A stretch of 16,445 bases of DNA, taken from positions 1-16,445 of the forward strand of contig JBCDBY010000070.1 of the NCBI GenBank assembly GCA_039182715.1. The letters are read 5' to 3'. The translations under genes and the position numbers were made by a program. Below are positions 14,413 through 16,445 of this stretch, in pieces; position 1 is the first letter of the stretch, and every line of letters begins with the position of its first letter. Below the pieces are notes generated by a model, which saw only the letters and a program-made list of their open reading frames with translations, was not told where the DNA came from and ran no database searches. This DNA comes from JBCDBY01 sp039182715. Its GTDB lineage: Bacteria; Planctomycetota; PLA2.

Positions 14413-15194
14413 GTTCGCGAGCCGGTGAACTGGTCCAGGTCGAGGACCGCGGCGCGGCGCGCTGGCTCACGCTGAACCGTCCCGACGTACGCAACGCACT
14501 CTCCGCCGACCTGGTCACGGCGCTCAAGGAGGCGCTACGCGACCCCGGCCCGGCACGCGTGCTGGTGCTCACCGGCGCGGGCAAGGCGTTCAGCGCCGGC
14601 GCCGATCTGAAGGCGCTCGAGTCCATGCAGTCGGCGACCTTCGAGGAGAACGTCGCCGACTCCCGCCACCTCGCGGAGCTGTTCCGCATGATCGCGGAGC
14701 ACCCGCTACCGGTCGTCGCCGCGGTCCAGGGCCACGCCATCGCCGGCGGCGCCGGTCTGGCGCTCGCCTGCGACGCGACCTTCGTGGCGCGCGGCGCGAA
14801 ACTCGGCTTCACCGAGACGCGCATCGGGTTCGTGCCGGCGATCATCCTCAACTTCCTGCTGCGCACGGCGGGCGAGAAGGTGCTGCGCGACCTCTGCCTG
14901 ACCGGCCGGCTGTTCGACGCCGACGAAGCTCTCGATCTGGGGCTGGTCACCGGCGTCGTCGAGCCGGACGAACTGCGCGCACGCGTCGACGCGCACGTCG
15001 CGAACCTGGCCGCCGCGAGCGGCGAGGCGATCGCGATGACGAAACGACTCTTCCTCGATCTCGTCCCCCTCGCGGACGGGCTCGATCTCGCGGCGCAGGT
15101 CAACGCCCGCGCGCGCGCCACGGACGACTGCCGCGAAGGGATCGCGGCCTTTCTCGAGAAACGCGAACCTTCCTGGAGGAAAACCGATGAGTGA
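14409..15194 (+). CDS. Enoyl-CoA hydratase/isomerase family protein (TTG start)
   Basis: A 261-residue crotonase, normal length. With the carboxylase it resembles the methylglutaconyl-CoA hydratase step of leucine degradation, but the substrate is not proven. Seen: LTLNRPDVRNAL (21-31), the CoA-binding SAGADLKAL (62-70), HAIAGGAGLALACDA (109-123) and KLGFTETRIGFVPA (131-144). Aligned to rat crotonase, Glu136 corresponds to the second catalytic Glu (Glu164), while the first (Glu144) is Gly116, as in a subset of the superfamily. The start is TTG 14409, overlapping the carboxylase stop as TTGA. It is the only start codon placing the first beta strand correctly and gives the family length. The frame is open for kilobases upstream, but only as a shadow of the carboxylase gene. 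It overlaps the next gene by eight bases. Confidence 0.88.
   Translation: MSSRAGELVQVEDRGAARWLTLNRPDVRNALSADLVTALKEALRDPGPARVLVLTGAGKAFSAGADLKALESMQSATFEENVADSRHLAELFRMIAEHPLPVVAAVQGHAIAGGAGLALACDATFVARGAKLGFTETRIGFVPAIILNFLLRTAGEKVLRDLCLTGRLFDADEALDLGLVTGVVEPDELRARVDAHVANLAAASGEAIAMTKRLFLDLVPLADGLDLAAQVNARARATDDCREGIAAFLEKREPSWRKTDE
15175..15180 (+). promoter_or_regulatory. Ribosome binding site of the cyclophilin gene
   Basis: GGAGGA lies inside the 3' end of the hydratase gene, six bases before ATG 15187. It is the strongest Shine-Dalgarno in this operon and fixes the cyclophilin start. Confidence 0.75.
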
Positions 15195-15771
15195 CCCCGC
15201 CCTCAACGCCGCCGACTCGTTCATTCAAGAGAAGAGCATCGACACGAGCGGCTCGCACTGGCGCACCAGCCTGCCCAAGCCGCCGCAGTTCGAGTTCGAG
15301 TCGGGCAAGGAGTACATCTGGAAGGTCCAGACCAACCACGGCCCGGTCGAGATCAAGCTCTTCCACGAGTCGGCGCCGATGCACGCCTCGAGCACGATCT
15401 ATCTCTCGCGCCTCGGCTTCTACGACGGCCTTTCGTTCCACCGCGTCATCAAGGACTTCATGGCGCAGGGCGGCTGCCCCGCCGGCACCGGCATGGGCGG
15501 CCCCGGCTACAAGTACGATGGCGAGTTCGGCGGCTCCGAGCGCCACGACCGCCGCGGCATCCTGAGCATGGCCAACGCGGGCCCCGGCACCGACGGCAGC
15601 CAGTTCTTCCTGACCTTCGTCGAGACGCCGTGGCTCGACGGCAAGCACACGATCTTCGGCGAGGTCGTCTCCGGCCTCGAGGTGCTGGACGCACTGGAGG
15701 CGCGCGGATCGCAGAGCGGCGCGACGAGCGAACCGCTCGCCATGGAGAAGACCGAGATCGAAGTGCGATGA
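15187..15771 (+). CDS. Cyclophilin-type peptidyl-prolyl cis-trans isomerase
   Basis: A 194-residue cyclophilin that speeds proline isomerisation during protein folding. Seen: the cyclophilin strand VQTNHGPVEIKLF (47-59), LSFHRVIKDFMAQGG (82-96, catalytic Arg86), LSMANAGPGTDGSQFFLTF (126-144, Gln139 and Phe140 in the active site) and WLDGKHTIFGEVVSGLEVLD (149-168). These cover all core motifs. An extra N-terminal segment of about 45 residues (SFIQEKSIDTSGSHWRTSLP) precedes the domain. It has no signal peptide, so the protein is predicted cytoplasmic. It overlaps the hydratase by eight bases and the next gene by four, so it is co-translated with metabolic genes rather than with secretion or chaperone genes. 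Confidence 0.95.
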   Translation: MSDPALNAADSFIQEKSIDTSGSHWRTSLPKPPQFEFESGKEYIWKVQTNHGPVEIKLFHESAPMHASSTIYLSRLGFYDGLSFHRVIKDFMAQGGCPAGTGMGGPGYKYDGEFGGSERHDRRGILSMANAGPGTDGSQFFLTFVETPWLDGKHTIFGEVVSGLEVLDALEARGSQSGATSEPLAMEKTEIEVR

Positions 15772-16307
15772 GCGACGCGCGGATCGGCATCCTGACGATT
15801 TCGGACCGGGCGAGCCGCGGCGAGTACGCGGACGAGTCCGGCCCGGCGATCGACCACCTGCTGCGCGAGCTGCTCGTGTCGCGTTGGGAGCCGGTCTACC
15901 GCGTGATCCCCGATGAGCAGGACCGCATCGAGCGGGAGCTCGTCAAGATGGCCGACGAGGACGGGTGCTGCCTGATCGTGACGACGGGCGGCACCGGTCC
16001 GGCCATCCGCGACGTGACGCCGGAGGCGACCGAGAAGGTCTGCGACAAGATCCTCGACGGCTTCGGCGAGCAGATGCGTGCGATCAGCCTCGAGAAGGTG
16101 CCGACCGCCATTCTCAGCCGCCAGATCGCGGGGATCCGCGGGCATTCGCTGATCGTCAACCTGCCGGGACGCCCGCGCGCGATCCGCGAGTGCCTGCTCG
16201 GCGTCTTCGCCGCGATCCCCTACTGCATCGACCTCATCGAGGGCCCCTACCTCGAGACCGACCCCGAGGTCTGCCTCGCCTTCCGGCCCAAGAAGAAGCC
16301 GTCGTAA
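15768..16307 (+). CDS. mog: Molybdopterin adenylyltransferase (MogA/MoaB family)
   Basis: A 179-residue protein of the MogA/MoaB family. MogA adenylates molybdopterin with ATP before molybdate insertion, the penultimate step of molybdenum cofactor synthesis. Seen: IGILTISDRASRGEYADESGP (6-26), the nucleotide/pterin loop IVTTGGTGPAIRDVTPEAT (70-88) with the conserved TGGTG and the acidic D-V-T-P-E-A, GEQMRAISLEKVPTAILSRQ (100-119) and the late NLPGRPRAIRECL (131-143). These features favour MogA over MoaB. Length is close to the family norm (about 195). ATG 15768 overlaps the cyclophilin stop by four bases. No other cofactor-synthesis or molybdoenzyme genes are in the window, so it is separated from its pathway, unless they lie beyond the edge. 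It is the last recognisable gene before the repeats. Confidence 0.92.
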   Translation: MSDARIGILTISDRASRGEYADESGPAIDHLLRELLVSRWEPVYRVIPDEQDRIERELVKMADEDGCCLIVTTGGTGPAIRDVTPEATEKVCDKILDGFGEQMRAISLEKVPTAILSRQIAGIRGHSLIVNLPGRPRAIRECLLGVFAAIPYCIDLIEGPYLETDPEVCLAFRPKKKPS

Positions 16308-16325
16308 CAGGAAGTGGTCGGTACT

Positions 16326-16444
16326 CAGTTGTCAGTTTTCAGTGTCCGCTCTCAGTGTCCGCTCTCTGCGGCCTGGAGTATTCCGGCGCCGACTGACGAC
16401 TGAATACTGACGACTGAATACTGACGACTGAATACTGACGACTG
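16326..16444. repeat. Imperfect inverted repeat with three alternative right arms
   Basis: The left arm CAGTTGTCAGTTTTCAGT (16326-16343) is complementary at 16 of 18 positions to ACTGAATACTGACGACTG, which occurs three times on the right (16399-16416, 16413-16430, 16427-16444). In RNA one of the two mismatches would be a G-U wobble. The transcript of the preceding operon could fold into a stem here in several registers. There is no T-run, so it is not a standard terminator. Confidence 0.5.
16339..16364. repeat. 13-bp tandem duplication
   Basis: TCAGTGTCCGCTC occurs twice back to back (16339-16351 and 16352-16364). It lies within the left part of the inverted repeat, in non-coding DNA after the MogA-type gene. 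Confidence 0.7.
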
Positions 16445-16445
16445 A
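16393..16445. repeat. 14-bp tandem repeat array running off the window
   Basis: The unit CTGACGACTGAATA is repeated exactly three times (16393-16406, 16407-16420, 16421-16434), followed by 11 bases of a fourth (16435-16445) cut by the window edge. There are no spacers, so it is not a CRISPR array. It is AT-richer than the surrounding genes. Confidence 0.85.

Noticed and set aside
16393..16445. Possible CRISPR array from regular short repeats
   Set aside because: The 14-bp units abut without spacers, and CRISPR repeats are longer (about 24-40 bp) with unique spacers.

Overview
High-GC bacterial DNA, almost certainly from a Gram-negative-type (diderm) organism, because two complete giant secreted proteins carry lipoprotein signal peptides. 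I lean weakly to Planctomycetota or a neighbouring deep 'delta-like' lineage, from the glycine-rich giant lipoproteins and the N-terminally extended cyclophilin. The sequence alone does not fix the phylum. All protein coding is dense and has a strong G/C third-position bias.

Region 1 (1-7164) is a head-to-tail array of at least three paralogous lipoproteins of about 993 residues. The first is cut by the window edge and only its C-terminus is seen (1-293). The second (664-3648) and third (4099-7080) are complete. Each has a lipobox, two Ig-like beta domains, a long Gly-rich repetitive region with six conserved cysteines, and a conserved C-terminal beta domain. Each is followed by a strong intrinsic terminator, so each is probably its own transcription unit. 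Copies 1 and 2 also share a 138-nt structured element just after the stop codon. It has a short hairpin, a stem with an almost invariant 24-nt loop, and a terminator stem that differs between the copies by paired compensatory changes. Copy 3 has a different 3' end.

Region 2 (7165-11213, + strand) holds a likely leaderless promoter and a tightly overlapping set of three genes: a ferredoxin-NADP-reductase-like flavoprotein, a glycogen debranching enzyme (GlgX-type GH13) and a family-3 SAM-dependent O-methyltransferase. The overlaps (37 nt, then 1 nt) indicate an operon, although the three functions do not form an obvious pathway.

Region 3 (11263-12668, - strand) is a two-gene unit: an exported glutamine-amidotransferase-like protein (BPL_N type) translationally coupled by a 4-nt overlap to a GNAT acetyltransferase of the RimJ/RimL type.

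Region 4 (12724-16307, + strand) diverges from region 3 across only 55 bp and holds four overlapping genes. They are an acyl-CoA carboxylase carboxyltransferase of the methylcrotonyl/glutaconyl type, an enoyl-CoA hydratase-family protein with a TTG start, a cyclophilin peptidyl-prolyl isomerase and MogA-type molybdopterin adenylyltransferase. The first two look like part of a branched-chain amino acid or acyl-CoA degradation module. No biotin carboxylase subunit is present in the window.

The window ends (16308-16445) in non-coding DNA with two kinds of short tandem repeats, whose arms form an imperfect inverted repeat in several registers. The 14-bp array runs off the edge.
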